Assembly: GCA_963719005.1 (NCBI GenBank)
Contig: CAVRAR010000002.1
Location: forward strand, 310,001 to 374,000
Source: G963675935 sp963719005
Lineage (GTDB): Bacteria; Planctomycetota; Planctomycetia; Pirellulales; Thermoguttaceae
DNA length: 64,000 nt
Direction: 5' to 3'
Of this stretch, positions 17,132-25,615 are shown piece by piece. Within the stretch, counting starts at the first letter, position 1. Each line of letters starts with the position of its first letter. The notes under the pieces were generated by a model that saw only the letters and a list, made by a program, of their open reading frames with translations, was not told where the DNA came from and did not search any database. A program made the position numbers and the translations under genes.

Positions 17132-19066
17132 CTAACGCGCGGCCGGTTTGATCGTGGGAACTTCTTGCTCCAGTTCCACGATTGGCGGCGGTGCGTCGTC
17201 ATCGAGTTTCCGCGCGGGAAATTTGGGCCACCCCTGGTCTAATCCCAGTTCCCGCAGACCGTCACGAATCCGCCGCAAGTCCCAGATATGCACTCCGGTG
17301 TCCCCTTCAACCGTTGCATACAAACGGGTGCCGTCGGGAGAGAAGCACTGCGGCCGAACAGATGGGCTGACCGTGGCCGGCAAGACAGCAATCTCGCGGC
17401 CACTCTCGGTCTCACACAGTTGGATCTGGCCCAGTTTGCCACTCAGGGCCAACATGCGTTCGTCCGGCGAAAAAGCAACGTAGCTTGTATTCGGAAAGCG
17501 GGGGCCGGCTTCCCAGCTTCCGGTTCGCCACAAACGGCATTCATTGTCGGAAACACTTGCCGTGGCAAGCCAATGTCCCTGGGGGCTAAACCGTACAAAA
17601 ACGTTGATGTCTACGGGTAAAGTCTTCTCAAGCTTTCCCGTGACGGTGTCCCACACGCGGGCATTGGTGAGCCGTTTGGGCGCGGGCGAGTGACTGCCTG
17701 TCGCAACCCACTTTCCGTCCGGGCTGACCGCGCAGCGGCGAACGTCGGTTTGCGGGCCGGCAACGACTCTGCGCACTTCTCCGCCTGCTTTCGACTGATG
17801 CAGCACGATTGCGCCGGCGTCGGAGAAGGGAATTGCTATTGCCACAACCGTACCGTCCTGGCTCGCAGAACAATGCGCGTCCGCCCGGACGTGAGTGAAC
17901 AGGCTCTCAGGGCTTTTCACGTGTACGATGCGCCCCTGGGACTTCGACTGCATTGGCCAGCGACGAAACCCGTTGAGACTGCAAGTGAGCAAAGCTCCAG
18001 AGTCATCGAATTGAATGTGCATGGGATCTCGATCGGGAATGACCGCCAGTTCAAATCCGCTATGTGAATCGACGAGCGACACCCCGGCAGAGGAACCGAT
18101 GGCCAGAATTCGTCCGTCCGGGCTTGGCGCGATCCGCTCACCATAATCGTTTACTCCCCCGTTTTTTATCGGCGCCGGTGCGAAAGTACGCTCCGCGCCC
18201 ATCGCGATCCGCAGGGTTTGCAGGTTCCGGCCCTCAATGCTGACCGCGGCATTGCGGTCGTCAGGACTGACGAGGAAAAAGTTCCTATCCACCGTAGGCA
18301 TGTGAAGCAATTCCGTACCGGATGCCGGATCCCAAAGTCGGCGAACGTCGGTCCAATCGTTGGTCACCAATAAGTCGCCGGCATGGTTGAACGTTGGCAC
18401 GGTTCCCTGCTGTTGGTCCCCGACACAGCAACGTGTCACGATACGGCGGGTGACGGTGTCATAGATTTCTACCGCTGGCGGACGATCGGTGCCGACCGCC
18501 AGGTGTCGTCCGTCCGGGTGCCAGGCGACAATTGAAACTGCTGTTGGCACGGGGCACTCCGCTTGTTGCTCGCCGGTTTCGAGGTCCGCAATCCGCCACC
18601 CGGCCTTGCGTGTAATCGCGATCTGCGGCTTGCGGGGATTCCAAAAGATGAAGCCGGGATCATCGATCGCGCTCGGAAACCTAAAACGCTTCAGTTCTTT
18701 GCCGGAGGGGAGTTCGCAAACACGGTACTCGTTTCCACGGTAACGGGCGACAAAGTGCCGGTTGTCGGGACTGAAGGCCAAAGCGATATGGTTGTCGCTA
18801 AGAATGGTCGTGGTGGGCGTGACGTCGATCCGGAACAGCCGAGATCCCGCCGACTCGCTGTACGTCGTCGCACGCAAGTATCGCCCGTCCGGACTGAATT
18901 CCAAGCCGGAGTAATCGCCCACGCGATGGCCCGTTTGGAAAGCCGCAATTTCAGTGTCATCGCCGACGCGCCGAACGCTGATGTTACCATCGAGGTCGCA
19001 ACGTGCGTAGATATCCAGGAGCGGGGTAAATGCCACGCGATGCCATCCCTGCGGCGCCCCGGCCAT
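17132..19066 (-). CDS. WD40-repeat part of a split Ser/Thr kinase-WD40 protein
   Basis: About 640 residues of WD40-like repeats, seen in recurring units such as GLEFSPDGRYLRATTYSES, CAVSPDGKWVATGS, VRFSPQGHWLATAS, VAFSPDERMLALSG and CFSPDGTRLYATVEGDTG. They would form beta-propellers outside the kinase membrane anchor. The first residues continue exactly the place where the upstream kinase frame loses sense: adding one G to the GGGG run at 19057-19060 joins QQWPG to APQGWHRVAFTPLLD. The 5' end therefore is probably not an independent start; this is the C-terminal half of the kinase gene. Confidence 0.75.
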   Translation of the reverse strand: MAGAPQGWHRVAFTPLLDIYARCDLDGNISVRRVGDDTEIAAFQTGHRVGDYSGLEFSPDGRYLRATTYSESAGSRLFRIDVTPTTTILSDNHIALAFSPDNRHFVARYRGNEYRVCELPSGKELKRFRFPSAIDDPGFIFWNPRKPQIAITRKAGWRIADLETGEQQAECPVPTAVSIVAWHPDGRHLAVGTDRPPAVEIYDTVTRRIVTRCCVGDQQQGTVPTFNHAGDLLVTNDWTDVRRLWDPASGTELLHMPTVDRNFFLVSPDDRNAAVSIEGRNLQTLRIAMGAERTFAPAPIKNGGVNDYGERIAPSPDGRILAIGSSAGVSLVDSHSGFELAVIPDRDPMHIQFDDSGALLTCSLNGFRRWPMQSKSQGRIVHVKSPESLFTHVRADAHCSASQDGTVVAIAIPFSDAGAIVLHQSKAGGEVRRVVAGPQTDVRRCAVSPDGKWVATGSHSPAPKRLTNARVWDTVTGKLEKTLPVDINVFVRFSPQGHWLATASVSDNECRLWRTGSWEAGPRFPNTSYVAFSPDERMLALSGKLGQIQLCETESGREIAVLPATVSPSVRPQCFSPDGTRLYATVEGDTGVHIWDLRRIRDGLRELGLDQGWPKFPARKLDDDAPPPIVELEQEVPTIKPAAR

Positions 19067-20433
19067 TGTTGCGCGACCACGATATCAGGGAGGCAAAGCG
19101 CGACAACGGCCTCGTCGGCCAACTCTCGCGAAGGCCCCTCGATTTGGCGCACCTTGCCGAGAGCCTCCAACGTTTCAAACCGCTGACCGGGGAGGTGGCT
19201 CTTGCTTGCCAATCGGGCTTGCGCAACGAGCGTACGTACCAGGTCGTGCCGTATGGTCGCCTCGGCGTTCTGGGCACGGTGCAGGTTTTCCTGAGCGAGT
19301 TTTGTCTCCTCCTGGGCGTGTCTTGCCTGACGGTAAGACTCTACTGCAAAGAATGATGACGCCAATGTGCCGGCAACCAGCGTCAACGCCACTGCGGCTA
19401 TCAGCCCCGCCACTACCGGCTGCCGCCTGCACCACCGCCCCAACCGCGCGGGCCTTCCGATCGGCCGCGAAAGGATCGGCTCGCCACGTAGAAAGCGCCC
19501 CAACTCCGCGACCACTTCTGTGGCTGTCTGATATCGCTTTGTCGGCGCCTTCTCCAGGCACTTCAGGCAGATCGTCTCCAGATCGCGGGGAATGCGAGTC
19601 TGCAACTTCCGCGGGCTCGGCGGTTCGTCCTGCAATATCTGCACGACCATCATCCGCTGGCTGCCGCGGAAAGGTAGCTCGCCCGTCAAGAGCTCAAACA
19701 GGATGATCCCAAGGGAATAGACATCGCTGCGGCGGTCGGCCTTGTGGGCCTCGCCGCGGGCTTGCTCCGGAGACATGTAAGCCGGCGTGCCCAAGAGCTG
19801 ACCGTTCATAGTCATCGTGATTTCGCCTGCCTCGCGCTTCGCCAGGCCAAAGTCAGTGAGATGCGGTTGACCGGCCATGTCCATCATAACGTTGCCCGGC
19901 TTCAGGTCGCGGTGGATCACGCCCGCCGCGTGGGCCACGTCGAGCGCCTCGGCAATCTTCACGCAGAGTTCGGCCGCCTCCTGGGGCGTAAGCCGGCGGC
20001 TGGAGAGCCATTCCTTCAGGTTGCAGCCATCGATGAAGTCGCTGACGATGTACAAGGTCTCGTCTTCGCGGCCCACCTCGTATACGCCCACCACGCCGGG
20101 ATGCTTAACTTGTGCCGCCGCCCGGGCCTCGCGAATGAACATTTCGGCTTCGGGCCCGTCGATCTCGCCGCGGCGCGGGATCTTGACCGCCACGATCCGG
20201 TCGAGCTTCGTATCGCGGGCCTTCCACACCGTGCCGAAATGCCCGCCGCCTACGCTTTCCAGAAGCTGGAAATGCCCAATTGTTCTTGCGGCCCCCGGAA
20301 TGTAGGAGGCCGTTTCGCCGCTGATCAGACTGAAGTTGCTGCCGCAAGATGGACAAGAGATATCAGTCAGGGAATCGGTATCGACCGCCTCGATTGGACT
20401 ATGGCAGTTAGGACAGCGGATGTGCATGGCCAT
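18691..20433 (-). CDS. Ser/Thr protein kinase with N-terminal zinc ribbon (kinase part of split gene)
   Basis: Membrane-anchored Hanks-type kinase. Order: zinc ribbon CPNCHS...CPSCGS (residues 7-33); kinase domain from about residue 54 with VGGGHFGTVWKARD, VAVKIP lysine, VIHRDLKPGNVMMD, DFGLAKR and GTPAYMSPEQARGE; then a membrane helix (VAGLIAAVALTLVAGTLAS) near residue 345 and a coiled region. Meaningful sequence stops at about 19057 (LPDIVVAQQWPG); the remaining residues to 18691 are out of frame with the WD40 repeats. The complete protein would be about 1,100 residues. It converges with the sigma factor gene at 15761-17059. Confidence 0.82.
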   Translation of the reverse strand: MAMHIRCPNCHSPIEAVDTDSLTDISCPSCGSNFSLISGETASYIPGAARTIGHFQLLESVGGGHFGTVWKARDTKLDRIVAVKIPRRGEIDGPEAEMFIREARAAAQVKHPGVVGVYEVGREDETLYIVSDFIDGCNLKEWLSSRRLTPQEAAELCVKIAEALDVAHAAGVIHRDLKPGNVMMDMAGQPHLTDFGLAKREAGEITMTMNGQLLGTPAYMSPEQARGEAHKADRRSDVYSLGIILFELLTGELPFRGSQRMMVVQILQDEPPSPRKLQTRIPRDLETICLKCLEKAPTKRYQTATEVVAELGRFLRGEPILSRPIGRPARLGRWCRRQPVVAGLIAAVALTLVAGTLASSFFAVESYRQARHAQEETKLAQENLHRAQNAEATIRHDLVRTLVAQARLASKSHLPGQRFETLEALGKVRQIEGPSRELADEAVVALCLPDIVVAQQWPGRRRDGIAWHLPRSWISTHVATSMVTSAFGASAMTLKLRLSKRAIAWAITPAWNSVRTGDTCVRRRTASRRDLGCSGSTSRPPRPFLATTISLWPSVPTTGTLSPVTVETSTVFANSPPAKN

Positions 20434-20816
20434 TCTCGCAAGGACCGAGCGAAGAACTGCGAAAGCGAGCAGCAGCGGCTAGCCTACGAGGGCAGCAAAC
20501 GAAGACCAGTATACCATTTACACCATCGCCTGCACGGGTACCAAGAACGGCCACAGCTCGGAGCACCAAACCGACTTCCATTTCTATCGATTCAACAGTG
20601 GGCAGGTCGGCGTCAAAATACGTTCGATTGCCGGTGTAGGACGTTCCCAAGCCGTTTTCAATCGTAACTCCAGGCCAGCGAGTCCCAAATTGCCGTCTCT
20701 TAATCAAAGTTCCGAGAACTCGTGAAAATGGGGCGCGAATGAGACACGCCGGGAGACGAGCAGCCCTCGCCAACAGAGGGGCAACTTATCTTTGCCGCGC
20801 GAACGAGATGTTGCGC
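20434..20816. other. Gene-free stretch upstream of the kinase
   Basis: About 380 bases at the kinase 5' side. No convincing protein gene is visible on either strand; the short frames lack motifs and ribosome sites. Part of it may carry the kinase promoter on the minus strand and the promoter of the candidate RNA on the plus strand. Confidence 0.45.
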
Positions 20817-20976
20817 GCGTCGGCAGCGACACACCGACGCATCTTAGTCGTCGGGGCAACTCCGTTGGATAGCTTACCGATCCCGATCTGTGAGTCTTTC
20901 CGCAACAAGAAGAAACATTCGCAGGCCATGCCCCACGGGGCAACCGGCCGTCTTGCGCAAGCAGGGCGGCTTTTTT
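20817..20976 (+). ncRNA. Candidate structured small RNA ending at an intrinsic terminator
   Basis: No protein gene precedes the strong plus-strand terminator at 20947-20976, so a noncoding transcript is likely. GCGTCGG (20817-20823) can pair with CCGACGC (20834-20840), while CCGACG (20834-20839) can instead pair with CGTCGG (20849-20854); the two hairpins exclude each other. A further GCCC/GGGC hairpin sits just before the terminator. The 5' end is unknown and may lie upstream. I do not recognise a known RNA family (not SRP RNA, tmRNA or tRNA by eye). Confidence 0.4.
20947..20976 (+). terminator. Intrinsic terminator with GNRA tetraloop
   Basis: GCCGTCTTGC-GCAA-GCAGGGCGGC forms a ten-pair stem if two G-U pairs are allowed, closed by a GCAA loop and followed at once by TTTTTT. 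No protein-coding gene on the plus strand ends near it. Confidence 0.75.
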
Positions 20977-21111
20977 ATTTGCTGATCCCCTAGGGCGAGA
21001 GGAGACGGGTGCTGTGAGTCTGGAAAATCGTGACGTTGCTGGCCGACAGAGAACCGTCGCTCTTCGCCCGTATTTGGCAGTTTGCCGGCTCTTGGCTATG
21101 ATGGATAGTCC

Positions 21112-21170
21112 CGTAGGCTATGCTTTAGCATAACGAGCTTGGATGCGGCACGCTGTTATGCTAAATAGGC
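21112..21170. repeat. Diverged GTAGGTTATGCTTTAGCATAAC palindrome
   Basis: GTAGGCTATGCTTTAGCATA with the partly complementary CTGTTATGCTAAATAGGC downstream. It is a worn copy of the perfect element at 48577-48634. Confidence 0.6.
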
Positions 21171-21181
21171 TTGCGATCCTG

Positions 21182-21257
21182 GAAAAAGGGGACAGGTCCA
21201 ATTTGTGCGAAGCACCCTCCGGGCCGTTCCGGCAAATTGGGCCTGTCCCCTTTTTCC
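21182..21257. repeat. GGGGACAGGTCC palindromic element
   Basis: Arms GAAAAAGGGGACAGGTCCAA and its near complement TTGGGCCTGTCCCCTTTTTC enclose a small GC hairpin (CCCTCCGGGCCG...). It belongs with the GGGGACAGTCCC family and lies just upstream of the DUF4416 gene, where it could act as a hairpin in the 5' untranslated region. Confidence 0.8.
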
Positions 21258-21277
21258 CTTCGATATCACATTGAGCC

Positions 21278-21817
21278 ATGGGCGAACCGACTCCCCACTC
21301 CCCCGTTCTGCTTCTGCTGGCTGCGTTCAGCCGGCATGACGACGCTCTGGACTGGGCAAAACGAAAAGCGGTCGAGGCTTGGGGGCCCATCGCGCGGGAG
21401 AGCACGCGGTTCGAGTTCGTCGAAACCGCCTACTACGACGCCACGATGGGCACGGACCTGAAAAAGGTCTTTTTCGCCTTCCAGCAGTCCTTCGATCCGG
21501 AACGGCTGGTCGAAATCAAGCTGGCGACCAACTGCTGGGAGGAGGAATATGCCGCCGAGGCCGGAAAAATGGAGCCGCGGCCGCTGAACCTCGACCCCGG
21601 CTACCTTACCCTGGGCAAGCTCGTGCTGGCCTCGACCAAGGATTTCGCCCATCGCATCTATTTGTCGCACGGCATCTATGCCGAAGTTACACTACAGTAT
21701 AGGCATCGCCGCTGGGAACATCACCAATACACCTTTCCCGACTACCGCCGCGAAGACTATCAACGGTTCTTCAGCGAATGCCGGGAGGAGATGAAGAGAA
21801 TGATGAATGCGGAATGA
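21278..21817 (+). CDS. DUF4416 family protein
   Basis: A cytoplasmic protein of 179 residues matching the DUF4416 pattern: an opening PVLLLLAAFSRHDDALDWAK, the central FVETAYYDATMGTDLKKVF and IKLATNCWEEEYA, the very characteristic LNLDPGYLTLGKLVLASTKD, and HRIYLSHGIYAEVTLQYR. The family is widespread in Planctomycetota and some anaerobes but has no established function. The last codons (MMNAE) are part of a repeat element beginning near 21800, so the natural C-terminus is probably a few residues shorter or altered. It is followed by the sugar-phosphate transferase after 85 bases. Confidence 0.85.
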   Translation: MGEPTPHSPVLLLLAAFSRHDDALDWAKRKAVEAWGPIARESTRFEFVETAYYDATMGTDLKKVFFAFQQSFDPERLVEIKLATNCWEEEYAAEAGKMEPRPLNLDPGYLTLGKLVLASTKDFAHRIYLSHGIYAEVTLQYRHRRWEHHQYTFPDYRREDYQRFFSECREEMKRMMNAE

Positions 21818-21902
21818 TGAATGATGAATTGCGGGCGGCACTGCCCACAGTCCTGAGTCCCGTCCTTCATTCATCATTCACCATTCATCATTCATCATTC
21901 CA
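21800..21902. repeat. GAATGATGAATG inverted repeat at the DUF4416 gene end
   Basis: Repeats of GAATGATGAATG on the left (about 21798-21829) are mirrored by TTCATCATTCA-type repeats on the right (about 21867-21899). It includes the last codons of the DUF4416 gene and stops just before the next ATG. A sister element built of GAATGACGAA units is at 32303-32437, and it too overlaps the end of a gene. Confidence 0.75.
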
Positions 21903-23021
21903 ATGAACTCCACATTATTCCTCATCGTCGCCTGCACCGTCCCGAGCATGATCGTCTGCTGGGCGGCGGCATTCGCGGTGCGCAAACTTGGGCCGCGATG
22001 GGGGTTGGTCGATCGGCCGGGACAGCGCAAGATTCACTCGGCGCCGATGCCCACCAGCGGCGGATTGGCGATATGGCTCGGCATCGTGCTGCCGCTGGCC
22101 GTGGGACAAGCGGCGCTGTGGGGAATGTCGGAATCGGCGGCAATCCATTTGCCGGCGATCGTGGCCCCTCATGTGCATGGCTTGCTGCACCAGTCGGGCA
22201 AGCTCTGGGAACTATTGGCTGGCGGCACCGTGTTGATGCTGCTCGGGCTGGCCGACGATCGCCGCGGGCTCGATTGGCGGCTGCGGCTGGGCGTGCAAAC
22301 CGCCGTGGCGATCGTGCTGGTCTCGCTCGGCTGGCGAATGAGCCTGTTCCTCGACTGGCTCAACATGCCCTGGATCACCGGCATCTTGAGCGTGGTGTGG
22401 ATCGTCGGACTGGTCAATTCGTTCAACATGCTCGACAATATGGATGGTCTTTCGGCGGGCGTGGCGGTCATCGCCGCCGCAATGTTGGTCGCCATGACGC
22501 TATTGACGCCCCGGCCCGACAACAATCAGCCGCAACTGTTCGTCGCCGGCTTCCTGCTGGTGATCGTCGGGTCGCTGCTAGGATTTCTTTGGCACAATCG
22601 CCCGCCGGCGCGGCTGTTCATGGGCGATGCGGGCAGCTATCTGGTCGGCTATCTGCTAGCGATGGCCACGCTAACGGCCACCTTCGCCGGCGGCAACCTG
22701 CCGAAATACGCCGTGCTTGGCCCGCTGTGCGTGTTGGCCGTTCCGCTCTACGATACGGCCACGGTCGTGCTGATCCGTTTGCGCAGCGGCCGCAGTCCGT
22801 TCGTGGGCGACAAGAGCCATTTTTCGCACCGGCTGGTCGAATTGGGGTTGAGCAAGCCGCGTGCCGTGTTGACGATCTATCTGGCGACGGCCACCTGTGG
22901 TCTCGGGGCGCTCTTGTTGCGGCAAGTCGATCGTTTTGGGGCGGCCGTCGTGCTGCTGATGGTCGCATGCACGTTGACGCTTGTGGCGATTTTGGAGACC
23001 ATCGGGCGGCACAAGCGATAG
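21903..23021 (+). CDS. WecA/TagO-type polyprenyl-phosphate sugar-1-phosphate transferase
   Basis: Integral membrane enzyme that starts lipid-linked glycan assembly by transferring a HexNAc-1-phosphate from UDP-HexNAc to polyprenyl phosphate. The 372 residues are mostly hydrophobic helices. Diagnostic motifs are all present: GLVDRPGQRKIHSAPMPTSG, LLGLADDRRGLDWR, NSFNMLDNMDGLSAG, ARLFMGDAGSYLVGY and the HFSHRLVELG histidines in the sugar-binding loop. It is followed 75 bases later by an O-antigen ligase-like gene, so the two likely act in surface glycan synthesis. The sugar cannot be predicted. Confidence 0.9.
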   Translation: MNSTLFLIVACTVPSMIVCWAAAFAVRKLGPRWGLVDRPGQRKIHSAPMPTSGGLAIWLGIVLPLAVGQAALWGMSESAAIHLPAIVAPHVHGLLHQSGKLWELLAGGTVLMLLGLADDRRGLDWRLRLGVQTAVAIVLVSLGWRMSLFLDWLNMPWITGILSVVWIVGLVNSFNMLDNMDGLSAGVAVIAAAMLVAMTLLTPRPDNNQPQLFVAGFLLVIVGSLLGFLWHNRPPARLFMGDAGSYLVGYLLAMATLTATFAGGNLPKYAVLGPLCVLAVPLYDTATVVLIRLRSGRSPFVGDKSHFSHRLVELGLSKPRAVLTIYLATATCGLGALLLRQVDRFGAAVVLLMVACTLTLVAILETIGRHKR

Positions 23022-23038
23022 AATGGAAAAGGGCATAG

Positions 23039-23065
23039 TAGCCGGGAGCTGTTAGCTCCCGGCTA
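23039..23065. repeat. TAGCCGGGAGCT palindrome
   Basis: TAGCCGGGAGCT-gtt-AGCTCCCGGCTA is a perfect 12-base inverted repeat between the WecA-type gene and the ligase gene. Related members are at 36359-36379, 41774-41797 (inside mutL) and 58884-58960 (inside the radical SAM gene). Confidence 0.85.
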
Positions 23066-23095
23066 TCGCGTTGTTTCGTCCACAGAAGCACCGGC

Positions 23096-25438
23096 ATGAC
23101 GCGACGAAAGCACAACACGCCGACGCACGAGAAACCGCAAGCGGTTTGCTCGGAATCTTGCGAGAGCCGGCTTCGCCCTTGGCTGCTTTGCGGCATGATG
23201 GCAGTTCTGGTTGCCCGGCCGTTGTTCCCCGGCGAATCGGCGGCTGCCAACGGCGACGGATTGTCGGTCGTCATGTTGTGGCTCGCCTTGGGCGTCTTTT
23301 GGCTGCTCGGGATCATCGGCCGGCCGAAGTTCTCTCTGCGGCTCGGATGGACCGACGCCGCCGTGCTGCTGTTGGTGGGTTGGACCACCGTGTCCGCTCT
23401 CTGGGCCGTGCGGCACGGGACACCCCGGCCCGCCGTCAACATGCTCTGGGAATGGGTCGGCATGGGGATGTGCTTTTTCTTGGCGCGGCAGTTCATGGCC
23501 ACGCCGCGAGAACGTCGCGCCGTGGCCGCGGTGATGGTCGCGTTGGCCGTGGGGATTTCGGGCTACGGCCTGTATCAGTGCTGCTACGAACTGCCGCAGA
23601 CCCAAGCGCGGTACAAAGCCGACCCCGACCGAGCCCTGCGCGACGCCGGCTTGTGGTTCCCGCCGGGTTCGCCCGAGCGAAAGGCGTTCGAGGACCGGCT
23701 GGCGAATCGGCAGCCGATGGCCACCTTCGCGCTGACGAATTCGCTGGCGGCGTTTCTGGCGCCGTGGGCGGTGATGCTGGCGGGAGTGGTCGGTGTGTCG
23801 GTGCGAAACCGCAAGCGGTTGGCGGCGATGCTGGTGTGTTTGATCCCGATTGCCGCCTGTCTGATATTGACGAAAAGTCGCAGCGGATATGCCGCCGCCT
23901 GCGTGGGAATACTGTTGGTATGGCTGTTTGGCCGTGGCGGCAAGAAAGGGGACAGTCCCATTTCCGCTGAGACGAAAATTGGGACAGTCCCCTGGAAGCT
24001 GCCCGCGGCGCTGGCCGGCATCGCCGTGCTCGTGCTTTCGGCGGCGCTGGCAGTCGAGGGGCCCGCGGTGCTCGGCCGCGCGGAAAAATCGTTCGGCTAT
24101 CGTCTGCAATACTGGCAATCGACGCTCGAAATGATCGCCGCTCATCCCTGGGTCGGTTGTGGCCCCGGCAACTTCCAGGACATCTACACGCAATACAAAC
24201 TGTCGGAAGCCAGCGAGGAGATCGCCGATCCGCACAATTTCCTGCTGGAAATCTGGGCCACCGCCGGCACGCCCGCCGCAGTGGCGTTTCTTGCGGTGCT
24301 GGGGTGCTTTGTGGCTGGGGTCAGGGGCCAGGGGTCAGGGGTCAGGGGCCAGGGGTCAGGGGTCAGGGGCCAGGGGACTGGGGTTAGGGGCCAGGGGGCT
24401 GGGGTTAGAGAAGGACTAGAGGCGGTTCGAGTGGGCGGTGAACCGCCCACCCCTCGTTCGCAGTCCCCATTCTCTAATCCCCAATCGACAATCTCAAATC
24501 TGCAATTTCAGATTCCAGATCCCGCGTCCGATGGCTGGCTGCACGTTCTGGTGGGCGGAGTGCTGGGGTTCCTCTTGTCGGTGCCGCTGGGAATGCTCAG
24601 CGCGGCGCCCCCGAGTCTGATGGCCGTGGCGATCGGCTTGCCGCTGGCTGCCGGGACGGTCGCCTTCATGTTCGGCTGGATTCGCGACGGCCGGCTGCCG
24701 CGTTGGCTGCCGGGGGCCTGCGCCGCGTCGTTGTTGGTCGCTCTGCTGGCGGCCGGCGGCATCGCCATGCCGGGCATCGCGGCCACGTTCTGGCTCCTCT
24801 TGGCCCTGGGGCTCGAAGGTCGGCGGCTGCACTTCCTGCCTGTGTCCGCGGCTTGGGCGGCGTTGGCTGGCCTCTTTGCGCTGGCAATTGCCTGCTACGG
24901 CACGGCATACGAGCCGGTGCTTCATTGTCAGGCTGAATTGCGCCTGGCCGAGCGTCAACCGGCTCGGGCGGTGAAACACCTTGAAGCGGCGGCCGCGGCC
25001 GATCCGCTCTCGGCCGAGCCCTGGCGGCAATTGGCTGCCGTCGAGTTCGAGGCATGGGCGCGGCAGCCCGATAAAGCTCCCTTCGACCGTTTCACCCAGG
25101 CCCAAAAGAAGGCGCTGGAACTGGCCCCCAATGCGGTCGATCTGTGGATGGCCGTGGGCGATTGGGAATACCGGGCGTTTTCGATAAAAAGCCGACGCGG
25201 AGAACGGAGCGCGAGCAGTGCCATTCAGTCGGCGATCGGGGCCTACAGCCGTGCCGTGCAACTTTATCCAAATAGCGCATTGTGTCATGCGAAACTGGCG
25301 GAGGCATACCTGGCCGCCGGCGACCGGTCGGCCTTTTGTCGCGAGGCGGAAATTGCCCTGCGGCTGGACAGCGTTACCCCCCATAAAGACAAGAAGCTTC
25401 CTTCCGAGTTGCGCGATCGGTTGCGCGGCGAACTGTAG
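23096..25438 (+). CDS. O-antigen ligase-like (Wzy_C) membrane protein with C-terminal TPR-like region
   Basis: A 780-residue polytopic membrane protein predicted to ligate or polymerise lipid-linked glycans. Family landmarks are CLILTKSRSGYAA and the periplasmic loop WVGCGPGNFQDIYTQYKLSE...ADPHNFLLE. A second helix bundle (about 475-600) is followed by a TPR-like tail (LRLAERQPARAVKHLEAAA; AVQLYPNSALCHAKLAEAYL). Two repeat insertions interrupt cytoplasmic or periplasmic loops: a GGGGACAGTCCC palindrome at residues 284-299 (KGDSPIS...KIGTVP) and a GGGGTCA heptamer array at about 407-438 encoding GVRGQGS units. Both keep the frame open. Confidence 0.82.
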   Translation: MTRRKHNTPTHEKPQAVCSESCESRLRPWLLCGMMAVLVARPLFPGESAAANGDGLSVVMLWLALGVFWLLGIIGRPKFSLRLGWTDAAVLLLVGWTTVSALWAVRHGTPRPAVNMLWEWVGMGMCFFLARQFMATPRERRAVAAVMVALAVGISGYGLYQCCYELPQTQARYKADPDRALRDAGLWFPPGSPERKAFEDRLANRQPMATFALTNSLAAFLAPWAVMLAGVVGVSVRNRKRLAAMLVCLIPIAACLILTKSRSGYAAACVGILLVWLFGRGGKKGDSPISAETKIGTVPWKLPAALAGIAVLVLSAALAVEGPAVLGRAEKSFGYRLQYWQSTLEMIAAHPWVGCGPGNFQDIYTQYKLSEASEEIADPHNFLLEIWATAGTPAAVAFLAVLGCFVAGVRGQGSGVRGQGSGVRGQGTGVRGQGAGVREGLEAVRVGGEPPTPRSQSPFSNPQSTISNLQFQIPDPASDGWLHVLVGGVLGFLLSVPLGMLSAAPPSLMAVAIGLPLAAGTVAFMFGWIRDGRLPRWLPGACAASLLVALLAAGGIAMPGIAATFWLLLALGLEGRRLHFLPVSAAWAALAGLFALAIACYGTAYEPVLHCQAELRLAERQPARAVKHLEAAAAADPLSAEPWRQLAAVEFEAWARQPDKAPFDRFTQAQKKALELAPNAVDLWMAVGDWEYRAFSIKSRRGERSASSAIQSAIGAYSRAVQLYPNSALCHAKLAEAYLAAGDRSAFCREAEIALRLDSVTPHKDKKLPSELRDRLRGEL
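23945..23992. repeat. Short GGGGACAGTCCC element inside the ligase gene
   Basis: AAAGGGGACAGTCCCATTT and CGAAAATTGGGACAGTCCCC with only nine bases between them; it lacks the central hairpin of the copies at 10619 and 46611. The palindrome is 45 bases from first to last G/C block, so 15 codons are added. It falls between two hydrophobic segments of the protein. Confidence 0.88.
24315..24410. repeat. GGGGTCA/GGGGCCA heptamer array inside the ligase gene
   Basis: About 13 consecutive heptamers GGGGTCA, GGGGCCA and relatives. In this orientation the unit has no stop codon in any frame, whereas the complement TGACCCC would place TGA in frame every 21 bases. It encodes repeats of GVRGQGS. A four-unit array of the same heptamer is in mutL at 41811-41838, in the same sense relative to its gene. 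Confidence 0.85.
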
Positions 25439-25510
25439 GGTGGGTCGGGCGTAGCGAGCCCCACCATGAAGTTCCGAAAAACGGTGGAGCTCGCTGCGCT
25501 CGACCCACCC
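25438..25510. repeat. GGGTGGGTCG palindromic element after the ligase gene
   Basis: GGGTGGGTCG (25438-25447) is complementary to CGACCCACCC (25501-25510), with inner arms GTAGCGAGCCCCACC and GGTGGAGCTCGC also pairing. It begins at the ligase stop codon and may form a long hairpin behind it, but without a T-run. Confidence 0.8.
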
Positions 25511-25615
25511 TGCATCGAAAACTGATCGGCCCCGGCTCTTCCATCCTGCGGTGGCCGCGGCGATAGAATTGCGGTAGACTAGCCGGTTGGGAGTCGCGGA
25601 GGAGATCTGTCGCCG

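Noticed and set aside
24315..24410. Possible origin iterons from GGGGTCA units
   Set aside because: Located inside a membrane protein gene and recurring in mutL; no replication gene is near.
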